This document shows positions 1 through 7,603 of a stretch of 9,554 nt of DNA, in pieces. Source of the stretch: an uncultured Ignavibacteria bacterium (GTDB lineage Bacteria; Bacteroidota; Ignavibacteria; Ignavibacteriales; Melioribacteraceae); contig CALGLM010000224.1 in the NCBI GenBank assembly GCA_937930275.1, positions 1 through 9,554 on the forward strand, read 5' to 3'. A program made the position numbers and the translations under genes. How positions within the stretch are numbered: the stretch's first letter is position 1; the number at the start of each line of letters is the position of its first letter. The notes under the pieces are model-generated. The model made no database searches. It was not told the DNA's origin and worked only from the letters and a program-made list of their open reading frames with translations.

Positions 1-496
1 TATAGTATAAAAAACGCATTATGGAAAAGGCGAAAAAATAAATCCTTTTTTTTATCGTTAAGTCAAAGGGAGTTAAATCTTCGTTTAGCATTACTAAGTT
101 TTTACCGGTAATCCCTTCGGAAAATTTGGGCAATAAAAACGGAATATCTTTATAAATTAGTTTAATGTTTTTTAATCTTAGGTATAAATAGAACAAAGGA
201 TATAAAAGTAATGCTAAATTATGGGGCCATACCATAACTATAACATTTGGGTTATATTCTCTAATTACATTTTTAATATTCTTTAAAAAAAATTTCCGAT
301 AATAAGTTTTATATGGGGGTAGCTTATACACTTTAAACTCTATATCGCTTTCGGTTTGATGTACACCTTTTCCAAGCCCTTTTACATCACTCCCGGGTAT
401 AACAACGGCAACTTCCAAATTATTAATTTTATTTAATCTATTTAAAACAAAATTATAATAATGGGGTAATCCGTTAAATGCAAATAATACTTTCAT
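1..496 (-). CDS. Glycosyltransferase, N-terminal part (GT4-like), cut by left edge
   Basis: Reading leftward from an ATG at 496-494, the frame stays open to the window edge for 165 codons, so only the N-terminal part is present. The protein begins MKVLFAFNGLPHYYNFVLN, the typical first beta-strand and loop of a GT-B glycosyltransferase of the GT4/GT1 type. A second strand (LEVAVVIPG) follows, then a basic segment and a strand at about residues 88-94 (PNVIVMV) of the kind seen in the acceptor-binding N-terminal Rossmann domain. The nucleotide-sugar-binding C-terminal domain with its E-x7-E motif lies outside the window, so the donor sugar cannot be guessed. The ATG shares one base with the stop of the upstream methyltransferase gene (TAATG). 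There is no Shine-Dalgarno sequence, which suggests translation by reinitiation. The role is inferred from fold-like sequence and glycan-cluster neighbours. A non-catalytic GT-B protein is not excluded. Confidence 0.68.
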   Translation of the reverse strand, partial: MKVLFAFNGLPHYYNFVLNRLNKINNLEVAVVIPGSDVKGLGKGVHQTESDIEFKVYKLPPYKTYYRKFFLKNIKNVIREYNPNVIVMVWPHNLALLLYPLFYLYLRLKNIKLIYKDIPFLLPKFSEGITGKNLVMLNEDLTPFDLTIKKRIYFFAFSIMRFLYY

Positions 497-1146
497 TAAA
501 TATTTAAACAGTTATTTGTTCTATAAAATAGCGAAGTACAAGTAGAATGAGGGGTAACCGGCGAAATACCCCAAAAATCAATCTGCTTAAAACCGTTTTT
601 GTGCAAATTATTTACCCCGTTTACATAAATTTGTAAATTAGCATTATCAAAAAAAACGACACCGCTATCATTTAAGTATTTAACCGCAAGCTCCGCACAG
701 TAATTTCTGTCTCTTCCGTCAATAATAATTATATCAAATTTCTTATTATAATTAGCAATTTCTTCGGCATACTTTCCGTGGTATTCAAGTTTTCTATATA
801 CAACTTTTGCATTTTTTGGAAGTTTTAATTTTACAATCTCAAACCAATTTTCATCATTTTCAACAGATATTATTTCTTTTACCCTTTCCGAAAACCAAAT
901 AGTCGAATTTCCGCTTCCGTATTCAAAAACCGACATTTCATTATCCAGTCTATTTTCAATAAATTTCATAAACGGATAAGTTAACCAAGGAATCGGATTT
1001 CCGTTATTATCTATTGCTTGTTTTGTTTTAAAACTTTTAAACCAACCGTCATTTTTAATGGCACTATCTACGTAAAGTTGTACTATTCCGCCTAAATTAA
1101 TGGCGTTAAGAAGTTTTCTAATAATATTTTTAATTTTTTTTATCAT
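496..1146 (-). CDS. Class I SAM-dependent methyltransferase in a glycan cluster
   Basis: The 216-aa product has a Rossmann methyltransferase core. Motif I is VFEYGSGNST (residues 73-82), the glycine-rich SAM-binding loop. An acidic residue after strand 2 (E96 in SVEND) fits ribose binding. DIIIIDGRDR (138-147) is the strand 4/post-motif region, and GVVFFDNA (162-169) matches strand 5. A PIPWLTYPFMKF segment just before motif I (51-62) is typical of small methyltransferases found in polysaccharide loci. No signal peptide or membrane segment is visible, so it should be cytoplasmic. The start at 1146 overlaps the end of the flippase gene by 17 bp and has no clear ribosome binding site. Its stop shares one base with the glycosyltransferase start. 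Given these neighbours it probably O-methylates a sugar of a surface glycan or its lipid-linked precursor. This is inference; a small-molecule or protein substrate cannot be excluded. Confidence 0.8.
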   Translation of the reverse strand: MIKKIKNIIRKLLNAINLGGIVQLYVDSAIKNDGWFKSFKTKQAIDNNGNPIPWLTYPFMKFIENRLDNEMSVFEYGSGNSTIWFSERVKEIISVENDENWFEIVKLKLPKNAKVVYRKLEYHGKYAEEIANYNKKFDIIIIDGRDRNYCAELAVKYLNDSGVVFFDNANLQIYVNGVNNLHKNGFKQIDFWGISPVTPHSTCTSLFYRTNNCLNI

Positions 1147-2662
1147 TATTTTGCTTTATTGTTAATTCATTTATGGTTTCTGTTAATTTATCTTTATTGT
1201 TTGCCAAATTAATAATCGCATTAAATATTTTTTTTATCGTTAAAATTTCGTTTATTTCATAAAATTTAAAAGGCAGCAAAATAAACGGAAATATTAGTGA
1301 AATAAGTACTTTTAATGATAATGACAAATATATATTAAGATTATTTAATGGCAAGCCAATAAAATATATAAGAATTGATAATCCGAGTATTAAAAGTATT
1401 TTACCTATCTCAAATTCAATTTTATAATATTTATTCGAAATTTTATAAGTAAAAATAACTAAAAAAACAAAAGCAATTAACGTGTTAATTGCTGCACCCA
1501 TCATTCCCATTTTTGGTATTAGTATAAAATTTAAACCTATATTAAGAAGTGCTGCTATTAAATTAATATATGCAACCGCTTTCGTATTTCCGGTTAAGTA
1601 CATTCCCAAAGAAGTAACCATACTTATTCCAAAAAAAACATAACTTAAATTAATTAGCGGAACAACCGTATAAGCCGGATAATAATCCGGACTTGACGAA
1701 AATATTTCTATTAATTCTTTTCCCGTTAGCGAAAGTAATAAAGCAGCCCAAATTAAAATAAAAGCTAAATAAGTCATCAATTTGGAATAAAATCTTTTAT
1801 CACCTTCTGTTTTATAATATTTATACGCCACAGGCATTAATGTTAAGCTAAAAGGCATTATTAAAAACATATTAATTATACCCGAAAATTTGTAAGCTAA
1901 TTCATACAACCCAAGTTGCTCGGCGCCGGATAAATACTTTAGCACATATCTATCACTTCCGTTTAACAAGTTCATTGCCAAAGCACTAAAAATTAAAGGG
2001 AGTCCAAATTTTATTGAATCGGGAATTATTTTTACGTAAAACTTAAATTCCATGTTTTTAATTAACATGGGAATAATTATTATAAAATTAAGCAGTTCGC
2101 CGGCAAGCTGCCCATATAAAACCGCTTCAATGTTTTGTCCGAAGTATATTATTAATACTATAGTTAATACTAAAGTAAGCAAAAGCTTAAGAACGCCTAT
2201 TACCGAATATGCTATTGACCTTTCGTCTCCTCTAAGCTTATTTAAGAAAAGAATATTTAAAACAGTAAACGAAATAATATAAATAGTAATTCTAAATAAC
2301 TCTATAAACTTAGCAGGATCGGAAGTGTTTTTGGCTATAAAGGGTGTAATAAGTTCTGCAATTACGGTAAATAAAACTACAAGTATAAATAGAGAAATCG
2401 TTAACGTAAAAAATATTTTTTTCTTTTCTTCTTTGTATGTACTATCGTTGTTATATCTTAATAATGCCAGCCCTTGCCCTGCTGCCAAAACTTGCGATAT
2501 TATTGTAATTGTGATAATTAATAATCCTAAATTACCGTATTCTTCGGGCTTAAAATAATCGGTATAAATCGGAATTAGAATAATTCCGGCTGCTTTAGTA
2601 AGAACATTACTTACACTATAAACAGCCGAATGTTTAAATGTATGTTTTAGCTTATCAAGCAT
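1130..2662 (-). CDS. Wzx-like oligosaccharide flippase (MOP superfamily)
   Basis: This 510-aa, very hydrophobic protein has the length and layout of the polysaccharide-transporter branch of the MOP/MVF superfamily (Wzx, RfbX, SpoVB-like). Known members flip undecaprenyl-pyrophosphate-linked repeat units across the inner membrane. The N-terminus (HSAVYSVSNVLTKAAGIILI, then PIYTDYFKPEEYGNLGL) is the characteristic first helix and loop of the family, including the P-x-Y-T-x-x-x-x-P-x-x-Y-G pattern. The central part holds the usual loop NGSDRYVLKYLSG (about residues 234-246) and many alternating helices, roughly 12-14 in all. An Asn/Lys-rich cytoplasmic tail ends the protein. It begins 5 bp after the YfhO stop and has no obvious Shine-Dalgarno sequence. 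Its 3' end overlaps the methyltransferase start by 17 bp. No polysaccharide polymerase (Wzy) is visible in this window. The family call is firm; the cargo is unknown. Confidence 0.88.
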   Translation of the reverse strand: MLDKLKHTFKHSAVYSVSNVLTKAAGIILIPIYTDYFKPEEYGNLGLLIITITIISQVLAAGQGLALLRYNNDSTYKEEKKKIFFTLTISLFILVVLFTVIAELITPFIAKNTSDPAKFIELFRITIYIISFTVLNILFLNKLRGDERSIAYSVIGVLKLLLTLVLTIVLIIYFGQNIEAVLYGQLAGELLNFIIIIPMLIKNMEFKFYVKIIPDSIKFGLPLIFSALAMNLLNGSDRYVLKYLSGAEQLGLYELAYKFSGIINMFLIMPFSLTLMPVAYKYYKTEGDKRFYSKLMTYLAFILIWAALLLSLTGKELIEIFSSSPDYYPAYTVVPLINLSYVFFGISMVTSLGMYLTGNTKAVAYINLIAALLNIGLNFILIPKMGMMGAAINTLIAFVFLVIFTYKISNKYYKIEFEIGKILLILGLSILIYFIGLPLNNLNIYLSLSLKVLISLIFPFILLPFKFYEINEILTIKKIFNAIINLANNKDKLTETINELTIKQNNDKKN

Positions 2663-2667
2663 TTATA

Positions 2668-5193
2668 TTATTTTTCAGATTTCTTTTTATTAGAAACAAT
2701 TCCCACTAAAAGTATAACAATAGTTAAAGAACTTAATGTTAAAGCTAAATATTTAGAAACAAAAAACGAATCCGGTGCATAAACTAATTCTACACGGTTT
2801 TCCCCTTTGGGTACAGCAATGCCTAAAAATCCGTAATTAGCTTTATAAACTTTAACTTCTTTTCCGCTTACATAAGCTTTCCACCCGGGTAAATAAGTAT
2901 TTCCTACAAATAAAAAGCTGTTTTTTTCTGCTTTTGTTTGTAAAACAATTTTTTCATCTGTGTATTTTACTATTTTCACGGTTGCCAAACTATCCCCCGG
3001 CAACAGATTAATATTTTCTTCAACAAATGCGGTTTGTTTGGGATCAAATTCGTTATTTTTTATTTTATTTAATATTTCAATTCCTTTTGCTTTATAAACA
3101 TTATTTACAAAATAAAAACGAGGTAAAGCATTTTGGTTTTTAAATACAAATTCTTTATTATCGGTAGATGCTAAAGTTAAACCCGGAAAACTTACATTTT
3201 GGTCAATAACTATATATTTAACATTTAGCATACGCCATAATGTAACATTAACATTTCCGACTACGTCAATAATATCTTGATATGTTCTTGGTTTAATAGA
3301 TGAATAACCGGAAAAATCTTCTTCTAAAAAGTATGCATTAAAATTTGAGTTGTGTTGAATCGTTCCCATTGAATTATCACGCTTAAGGTTTATAAGCCTA
3401 TGCGGTTCGTTATCTTTAAATGATTTTATTGCCGTTATATAGTAAGGTTGCTTAAATATTCCTTCAACATCAGTTTCGGGAGTATAAGTAGCTCCTCTGC
3501 TTCCAATCCGTGCTAAATCTAAAAAACTTATTACAACTAATAAAACAATAAGAATATCCGAACTTATTTTATTTTTTAGATATGCCAATATTAATGCAAA
3601 ACTAAGTGCGGTTACCGAAAATGCAATTAACATATCATTTACAAACATATTTGCCATATAATCTTTTAATGCATTAAGCATCTGTGCTTTTTGCTGCTGC
3701 GAAGCCATAATAGATGCAACATACTCCGATACACGATTTAAAAACCATTGGCTTATTGATGAACTAAGTACTAAGCTTAATAATAAAATGGCAGAAAATA
3801 TTATTGTTAAATATTTTATTAGATTGTTGATTGCTTCATTTCCCTCTTTTTTTAATTCTATTATTCTGTTTACCGCCAGTGCTGCTAAAATAGGAAAACT
3901 AATTTGCACAAGCACCAACATCATAGAGGGAACTCGGAATTTATCAAAAAACGGGAAATGATAGAACATTAAATCATATAAAATAGGAAAAGTCCTTCCG
4001 AATGAGATTAATAACGACAAAATTACTAATACACCCAAAAATTGTACAAACGGATTTTTGCGATTAAGATAAAATGAAAGTAGCCCTAAAAAGAATACCG
4101 CAACTCCCATATACATAGCTACATCTACAAAAGGCATCTGACCGAAATATGTATTTACTTCAACTTCTTGGTTGTTTGTTAAAACGCCCTGATATTTGGA
4201 GCTACCAAACCCAAAATAAGAAGGAACAACAAAAGTAAGAACTTCTCCGGGTGAAAACGACCAATTTGTAGCATACTGATAAAAATCGGATTCGTTTGTT
4301 CTTGGGTTTACTCCTTTTTGAATATCGGTAATACTTTCGGTACCTCGAGTTGAGTAGGGGTTGTATTCATATATTTGAGTTAAACTATCCGATTGTATTG
4401 CAATTGCAATTATTAAGGCAGCCGTAAAAACTAAACCGCTCTTAAAAAACTGTTTAAAATCTTGCATGTTTTTTTGCGCTAACGAACGAATTAAAAAGTA
4501 AAGATAATACACCATTATTGCAAACAACATATAAAATATTATTTGAACATGCCACCCTTGTACGGATAGTTGTAACGCAATAATTAAAATAGCAAAATCC
4601 CTTAATTTTATCTCTTCTTTAAATTTTAAAATCAAGAGCAGAATTAAAGGAAAAAATGCAAGACTTAATAATTTGGTCACATGCCCTATAAATAAAAATA
4701 ATATTATACCCGTACTAAACGAAGTTGTAACAGCAGAAAATAAACTAAGCAATGTATTTTTAGTAAGATATTTAAGTAAAAAATAGGACGTAAAAGCAAG
4801 TATAATTAAATAAAAACTCCACATAGTATATTCCGAGCTGAAGGGAGCCGAAAAAGCCGTTCTTATAGCATGTATTCCCACATAAATTAAGTTAAACCAC
4901 CTATACTCGGTTGCCAACGCATACGAAGGCATACCGCAAAAAATGTAAGGGAACCAAAGCGTGTAACCTTCTCTTTCCTGGTGAACATAGGGTTTTAAGC
5001 TGCTTGTAGTTAAAATATCGCCGGATTGAAATGTCATCCCCCCAAAATACATAGGTGAGTAATAAATTAAAAATATCAAAACTATTATTACAAAACTTAA
5101 AATAGTTTGATATTTTAAAGGGATATACTTCCCTAAATCAAAATTAATTGATTCCGTCTCGTTTTTTACCGTCTTTTTTGCTTGCTTAGACAT
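2668..5193 (-). CDS. YfhO-family polytopic membrane protein (probable GT-C-type glycosyltransferase)
   Basis: The 841-aa protein resembles the bacterial YfhO family. Characterised Firmicute members (Bacillus YfhO, Listeria GtlB) take part in adding sugars to cell-surface polymers from lipid-linked donors. A short cytoplasmic N-terminus precedes the first helix (about 31-50). A loop follows with an acidic residue (D59 in SGDIL), where GT-C enzymes often place a catalytic Asp. More helices lie at about 125-141, 148-190, 199-236, 252-267, 356-376, 383-398, 424-441, 458-478, 521-538 and 546-562. The conserved-looking GHVTKLLSLAFFPL (170-183) and FRVPSM (419-424) segments are present. A large extracytoplasmic C-terminal domain (about 565-810) includes NVKYIV, LPRFYFV and YLPGWKAYVSGKEV, and a final helix (about 813-833) precedes a Lys-rich tail. 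The ATG at 5193 is preceded by a CGAGG ribosome-binding site with 5-nt spacing. It heads the glycan operon. Transferase function in this organism is inferred, not shown. Confidence 0.82.
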   Translation of the reverse strand: MSKQAKKTVKNETESINFDLGKYIPLKYQTILSFVIIVLIFLIYYSPMYFGGMTFQSGDILTTSSLKPYVHQEREGYTLWFPYIFCGMPSYALATEYRWFNLIYVGIHAIRTAFSAPFSSEYTMWSFYLIILAFTSYFLLKYLTKNTLLSLFSAVTTSFSTGIILFLFIGHVTKLLSLAFFPLILLLILKFKEEIKLRDFAILIIALQLSVQGWHVQIIFYMLFAIMVYYLYFLIRSLAQKNMQDFKQFFKSGLVFTAALIIAIAIQSDSLTQIYEYNPYSTRGTESITDIQKGVNPRTNESDFYQYATNWSFSPGEVLTFVVPSYFGFGSSKYQGVLTNNQEVEVNTYFGQMPFVDVAMYMGVAVFFLGLLSFYLNRKNPFVQFLGVLVILSLLISFGRTFPILYDLMFYHFPFFDKFRVPSMMLVLVQISFPILAALAVNRIIELKKEGNEAINNLIKYLTIIFSAILLLSLVLSSSISQWFLNRVSEYVASIMASQQQKAQMLNALKDYMANMFVNDMLIAFSVTALSFALILAYLKNKISSDILIVLLVVISFLDLARIGSRGATYTPETDVEGIFKQPYYITAIKSFKDNEPHRLINLKRDNSMGTIQHNSNFNAYFLEEDFSGYSSIKPRTYQDIIDVVGNVNVTLWRMLNVKYIVIDQNVSFPGLTLASTDNKEFVFKNQNALPRFYFVNNVYKAKGIEILNKIKNNEFDPKQTAFVEENINLLPGDSLATVKIVKYTDEKIVLQTKAEKNSFLFVGNTYLPGWKAYVSGKEVKVYKANYGFLGIAVPKGENRVELVYAPDSFFVSKYLALTLSSLTIVILLVGIVSNKKKSEK

Positions 5194-5198
5194 AAATG

Positions 5199-5203
5199 CC
5201 TCG
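5199..5203 (-). promoter_or_regulatory. Ribosome binding site of the YfhO-family gene
   Basis: On the minus strand CGAGG lies 5 nt upstream of the ATG at 5193 and supports that start. It is the only recognisable Shine-Dalgarno sequence in the left-hand cluster; the three downstream genes lack one. Confidence 0.5.
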
Positions 5204-5253
5204 TTTACTTAAACTTATTATTTTCAAAACATTAAAAATAATAAATAAATATA

Positions 5254-5284
5254 TTATTTACTAAAAAATGATTTAGTTAAATAA
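5254..5284. repeat. Imperfect AT-rich inverted repeat in the divergent region
   Basis: The left arm TTATTTACTAAA (5254-5265) pairs with TTTAGTTAAATAA (5272-5284). This gives 12 base pairs with a single bulged T and a 6-nt AAATGA loop. Only one pair is G-C, so a stable RNA hairpin is unlikely. Its place between divergent genes would suit a dimeric-regulator operator, but such symmetry also arises easily in DNA this AT-rich. Confidence 0.25.
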
Positions 5285-5333
5285 ATTTTAGAATAATAAT
5301 TCTCCTTACAATTGTGCTTTAAATCACCACCTA

Positions 5334-5362
5334 TTGACATATGCTCAAAAAAAACGTATTTT
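5334..5362 (+). promoter_or_regulatory. Candidate promoter of the secreted propeller gene
   Basis: A perfect TTGACA (5334-5339) is followed after 17 bp by TATTTT (5357-5362), a four-of-six match to the -10 consensus. An overlapping TATAAC (5363-5368) looks better as a -10 but would leave a 23-bp spacer. Transcription would start near 5370, leaving a leader of roughly 40 nt before the ATG at 5412. Primary sigma factors of the Bacteroidota prefer a different consensus, so the match is suggestive only. Confidence 0.42.
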
Positions 5363-5398
5363 TATAACAGATTAAAAATCATTTACTTAACTTAAAGT

Positions 5399-5404
5399 GA
5401 GGAG
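5399..5404 (+). promoter_or_regulatory. Ribosome binding site fixing the start of the propeller gene
   Basis: GAGGAG at 5399-5404 lies 7 nt upstream of the ATG at 5412, a near-ideal Shine-Dalgarno match and spacing. It overlaps the in-frame GTG at 5397, so that GTG cannot be the start served by this site. The ATG start also places the Lys/Arg-containing n-region of the signal peptide directly at the N-terminus. Confidence 0.7.
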
Positions 5405-5411
5405 CATTAAA

Positions 5412-7493
5412 ATGAGGAAACTTATTCTTTTTTCATTATTGTTTTTATGGGGTTCTACATACTACGCCGATTGGCAGAAAATTAATGGAATTGATTTTTC
5501 AAACATCAATTGTATTGCAGAATTATATGGTAATGTTTATTTAGGTAGTGAATCAGGTATTTATAAGTCTTCAGACGGAGGAGTTAATTTTATTAACATT
5601 AATAATGGACTTGGAGAAATTTCCGTAAAATGCATAACAACTTTGGGTGAAACTATTTTTATCGGCACAAAAGATGACGGAGTATTTTACTCTCCAAATT
5701 CAGGTAGTTCATGGCTTTCGGTAAATTCAGGGTTATCTTTTGCAGAGATAGTAGATATCATTTCTATTGATCAAACATTATTTGTTAGTATTAAAAATCA
5801 AGGCGTTTATAAGTCGGAAAATAACGGTCTGCTATGGGTGCAAAGCAATGTAGGGTTAACCAATTATAACGTAAACAAGTTTTTACAAATTGAAAACAAT
5901 ATTTATTGTGTTACCGATAGCGGCGGCGTTTATGTAAGCGATAAATCTAACATAAATTGGCAAGCTATTAATTTTGGTTTACCTTCAAACTACTCCGTTT
6001 TTGACATCACCAAGTCAGGTAATAACCTAATTATTTCAACACAAGCCGGTGTATTTTATTCACAAAACGGCGGACAGTTCTGGATTGCGGCAAATAACGG
6101 AATAACAAATAGTATTGCATATAAACTTTTAACTGTCGGCGATTTGGTGTTTTTGGGCACGCGTAACGGTAGCATATACAAATCAACTGACTACGGATTA
6201 AATTGGACAAAAGTAAATCAGACAAGTTATAACATTGTAAAAGATATTAAATATTTTTTAAATAAGATTTATGTATGTTTTGAGAGTTATGGCATTTTAA
6301 GTTCGGCAAATTTCGGAAACACTTGGACACTTAACGTACTTACTACTGCTGATATAAGCAATACGCAAGTTAGAGGAATTTTATGTCTCGGTTCAGATAT
6401 TTTCATTTCTTCTTATGGCGGTAAAATGTATTATTCAAAAGATGACGGTACAACTTGGACTGATATAACCGGAAACATGGTTTGCGGAAACTCTTATGAT
6501 ATGGTAGAAGCTGAACAATATGTGTTTGTAACTACAGATAACGGATTATATAGAACAAAAAAAGATACAATTAATTGGGTACCGGTAAATAACGGGCTTC
6601 AGGTTCTTCCTTGTGGTGCAATCATCTATCAAGATAATAAACTTTATTTAGGAACAAGATACGGCGGAATGTACACATCAACAAACTTTGGAGAGTCTTG
6701 GAATTATATCGGATTAAACGGCTTAATTGTTTTGACAATTGTTAAATATGGAAATTATATTTTTGCCGGCACTCATGAAAATGAAATATGTTATACAACC
6801 GATGAAGGAGCAACTTGGCAAAAAACAGGTAATTTTGTAGGACGAGTTAACAGAGTTTTAGTTAAAAACGGCTATTTATTCGCCGGTACCTATTATGACG
6901 GAATACATAGATGCGTTATTGGTGAATTTAATTGGACAAAACTTGGTGATAATCCTACTTTTTTCCCATATACTTTATATATGGCAAATTATAACGAATA
7001 CATTGTGGTCGGAACTTTGGAACACGGAATCTTAATATCCAATGACAACGGAAATTCATTTTATCAACTAAATAACGGATATCCTTTTAATACAAGCGTT
7101 TGCTCATTTAATTATAACAACAATTATTTATTTTCGGGGACTTTAAACGGTTTTTATCGTCAACCTGTTGTTTCTAATTTGATGGCAATTACCGAAGTTG
7201 AAGAAGAAAATAATAACGAAGTTATTCCATCTGCTTATGCTTTACACCAAAACTTCCCTAATCCGTTTAACCCTTCCACAACCATTTCATTCAGCATTCC
7301 TAATACGGAATTTGTTACTCTAAAAATATATGATTCGGTTGGTAAGGAAGTGGAAACTTTAGTTAACGAAAATTTACCCGCAGGCAGTTACAACAAACAA
7401 TTTAATGCAACAAACTTGGCAAGCGGCGTTTATTTTTATAGATTGCAAGCCGGTAGTTACTACCAAACCAACAAAATGATTTTAATGAAATAA
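5412..7493 (+). CDS. Secreted Asp-box beta-propeller protein with type IX secretion sorting tail
   Basis: The 693-aa product starts with a signal peptide (MRKLILFSLLFLWGSTYYA, cleavage probably near residue 19). Residues about 20-590 form a regular series of 40-41-residue modules with the Asp-box/BNR pattern S-x-D-x-G-x-x-W: SSDGGVNF at 53, SPNSGSSW at 94, SENNGLLW at 135, then at 176, 217, 258, 298, 342 (SKDDGTTW), 382, 423, 462 (TTDEGATW), a degenerate one at 501, and 543. A fourteenth module appears split between the N-terminal strand (W21 to G26) and the last half-repeat (about 573-583), as in propeller ring closure. Two seven-bladed propellers are therefore likely, as in sortilin or GH74 proteins. 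An acidic Glu/Asn linker (about 595-603) leads to the sorting domain (608-693; NFPNPFNPST at 614-623, VYFYRLQAG near 673-681). It is probably surface-anchored or released. No catalytic residues are evident, so a binding or adhesion role is as likely as an enzyme. It appears monocistronic. Confidence 0.85.
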   Translation: MRKLILFSLLFLWGSTYYADWQKINGIDFSNINCIAELYGNVYLGSESGIYKSSDGGVNFININNGLGEISVKCITTLGETIFIGTKDDGVFYSPNSGSSWLSVNSGLSFAEIVDIISIDQTLFVSIKNQGVYKSENNGLLWVQSNVGLTNYNVNKFLQIENNIYCVTDSGGVYVSDKSNINWQAINFGLPSNYSVFDITKSGNNLIISTQAGVFYSQNGGQFWIAANNGITNSIAYKLLTVGDLVFLGTRNGSIYKSTDYGLNWTKVNQTSYNIVKDIKYFLNKIYVCFESYGILSSANFGNTWTLNVLTTADISNTQVRGILCLGSDIFISSYGGKMYYSKDDGTTWTDITGNMVCGNSYDMVEAEQYVFVTTDNGLYRTKKDTINWVPVNNGLQVLPCGAIIYQDNKLYLGTRYGGMYTSTNFGESWNYIGLNGLIVLTIVKYGNYIFAGTHENEICYTTDEGATWQKTGNFVGRVNRVLVKNGYLFAGTYYDGIHRCVIGEFNWTKLGDNPTFFPYTLYMANYNEYIVVGTLEHGILISNDNGNSFYQLNNGYPFNTSVCSFNYNNNYLFSGTLNGFYRQPVVSNLMAITEVEEENNNEVIPSAYALHQNFPNPFNPSTTISFSIPNTEFVTLKIYDSVGKEVETLVNENLPAGSYNKQFNATNLASGVYFYRLQAGSYYQTNKMILMK

Positions 7494-7514
7494 AATTTAA
7501 GTACTATTAAAATT

Positions 7515-7556
7515 AAACCTCCTTTCTTTTATTTACTAAAGAGAGGAGGTTTTTTT
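7515..7556 (+). terminator. Strong intrinsic terminator, possibly bidirectional
   Basis: Arms at 7515-7529 and 7538-7552 form a 15-bp stem with one T-G wobble, built around AACCTCC/GGAGGTT, with an 8-nt loop (TATTTACT). The T run spans 7550-7556. It sits 21 bp after the propeller stop codon and ends that transcript. Read on the minus strand, the same hairpin is followed by AATTTTAAT, a weaker U-rich tail, so it may also end the convergent hydrolase operon whose last stop is at 7604-7606. Confidence 0.85.
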
Positions 7557-7603
7557 ATACTCATTTAAATTAGTTGATAATTTTAATCTCTGTTAAATAA
7601 ACT

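Larger units (their letters stand above)
5194..5398. promoter_or_regulatory. Divergent intergenic region between the glycan operon and the secreted propeller gene
   Basis: This stretch separates two divergent genes and must hold the start signals for at least the plus-strand gene, and probably for the YfhO-led operon. It is extremely AT-rich. On the plus strand a good -35/-10 candidate is listed separately. On the minus strand I could not choose a convincing promoter, because many TA-rich hexamers occur by composition alone and neither a sigma-70 nor a Bacteroidota-type TTTG/TAnnTTTG pair stands out with correct spacing. No short ORF or RNA gene is apparent. Confidence 0.55.

Noticed and set aside
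1130..1146. Run of eight A residues in the flippase-methyltransferase overlap as a programmed frameshift site
   Set aside because: Entering the methyltransferase frame needs a +1 shift, not the usual -1. The methyltransferase has its own ATG and a complete domain. A-runs are common in DNA this AT-rich.
2052..2558. Plus-strand open frames opposite the flippase gene
   Set aside because: They lie antisense within a well-supported membrane protein gene, have low-complexity composition and show no recognisable domain or ribosome binding site.
5397..5411. In-frame GTG at 5397 as the start of the propeller protein
   Set aside because: The GTG overlaps the GAGGAG ribosome-binding site that serves the ATG at 5412. 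The ATG also gives a normal signal peptide start.
6031..6225. Minus-strand open frame inside the propeller gene
   Set aside because: It is antisense to repeat-encoding sequence with strong domain evidence and has no recognisable product.
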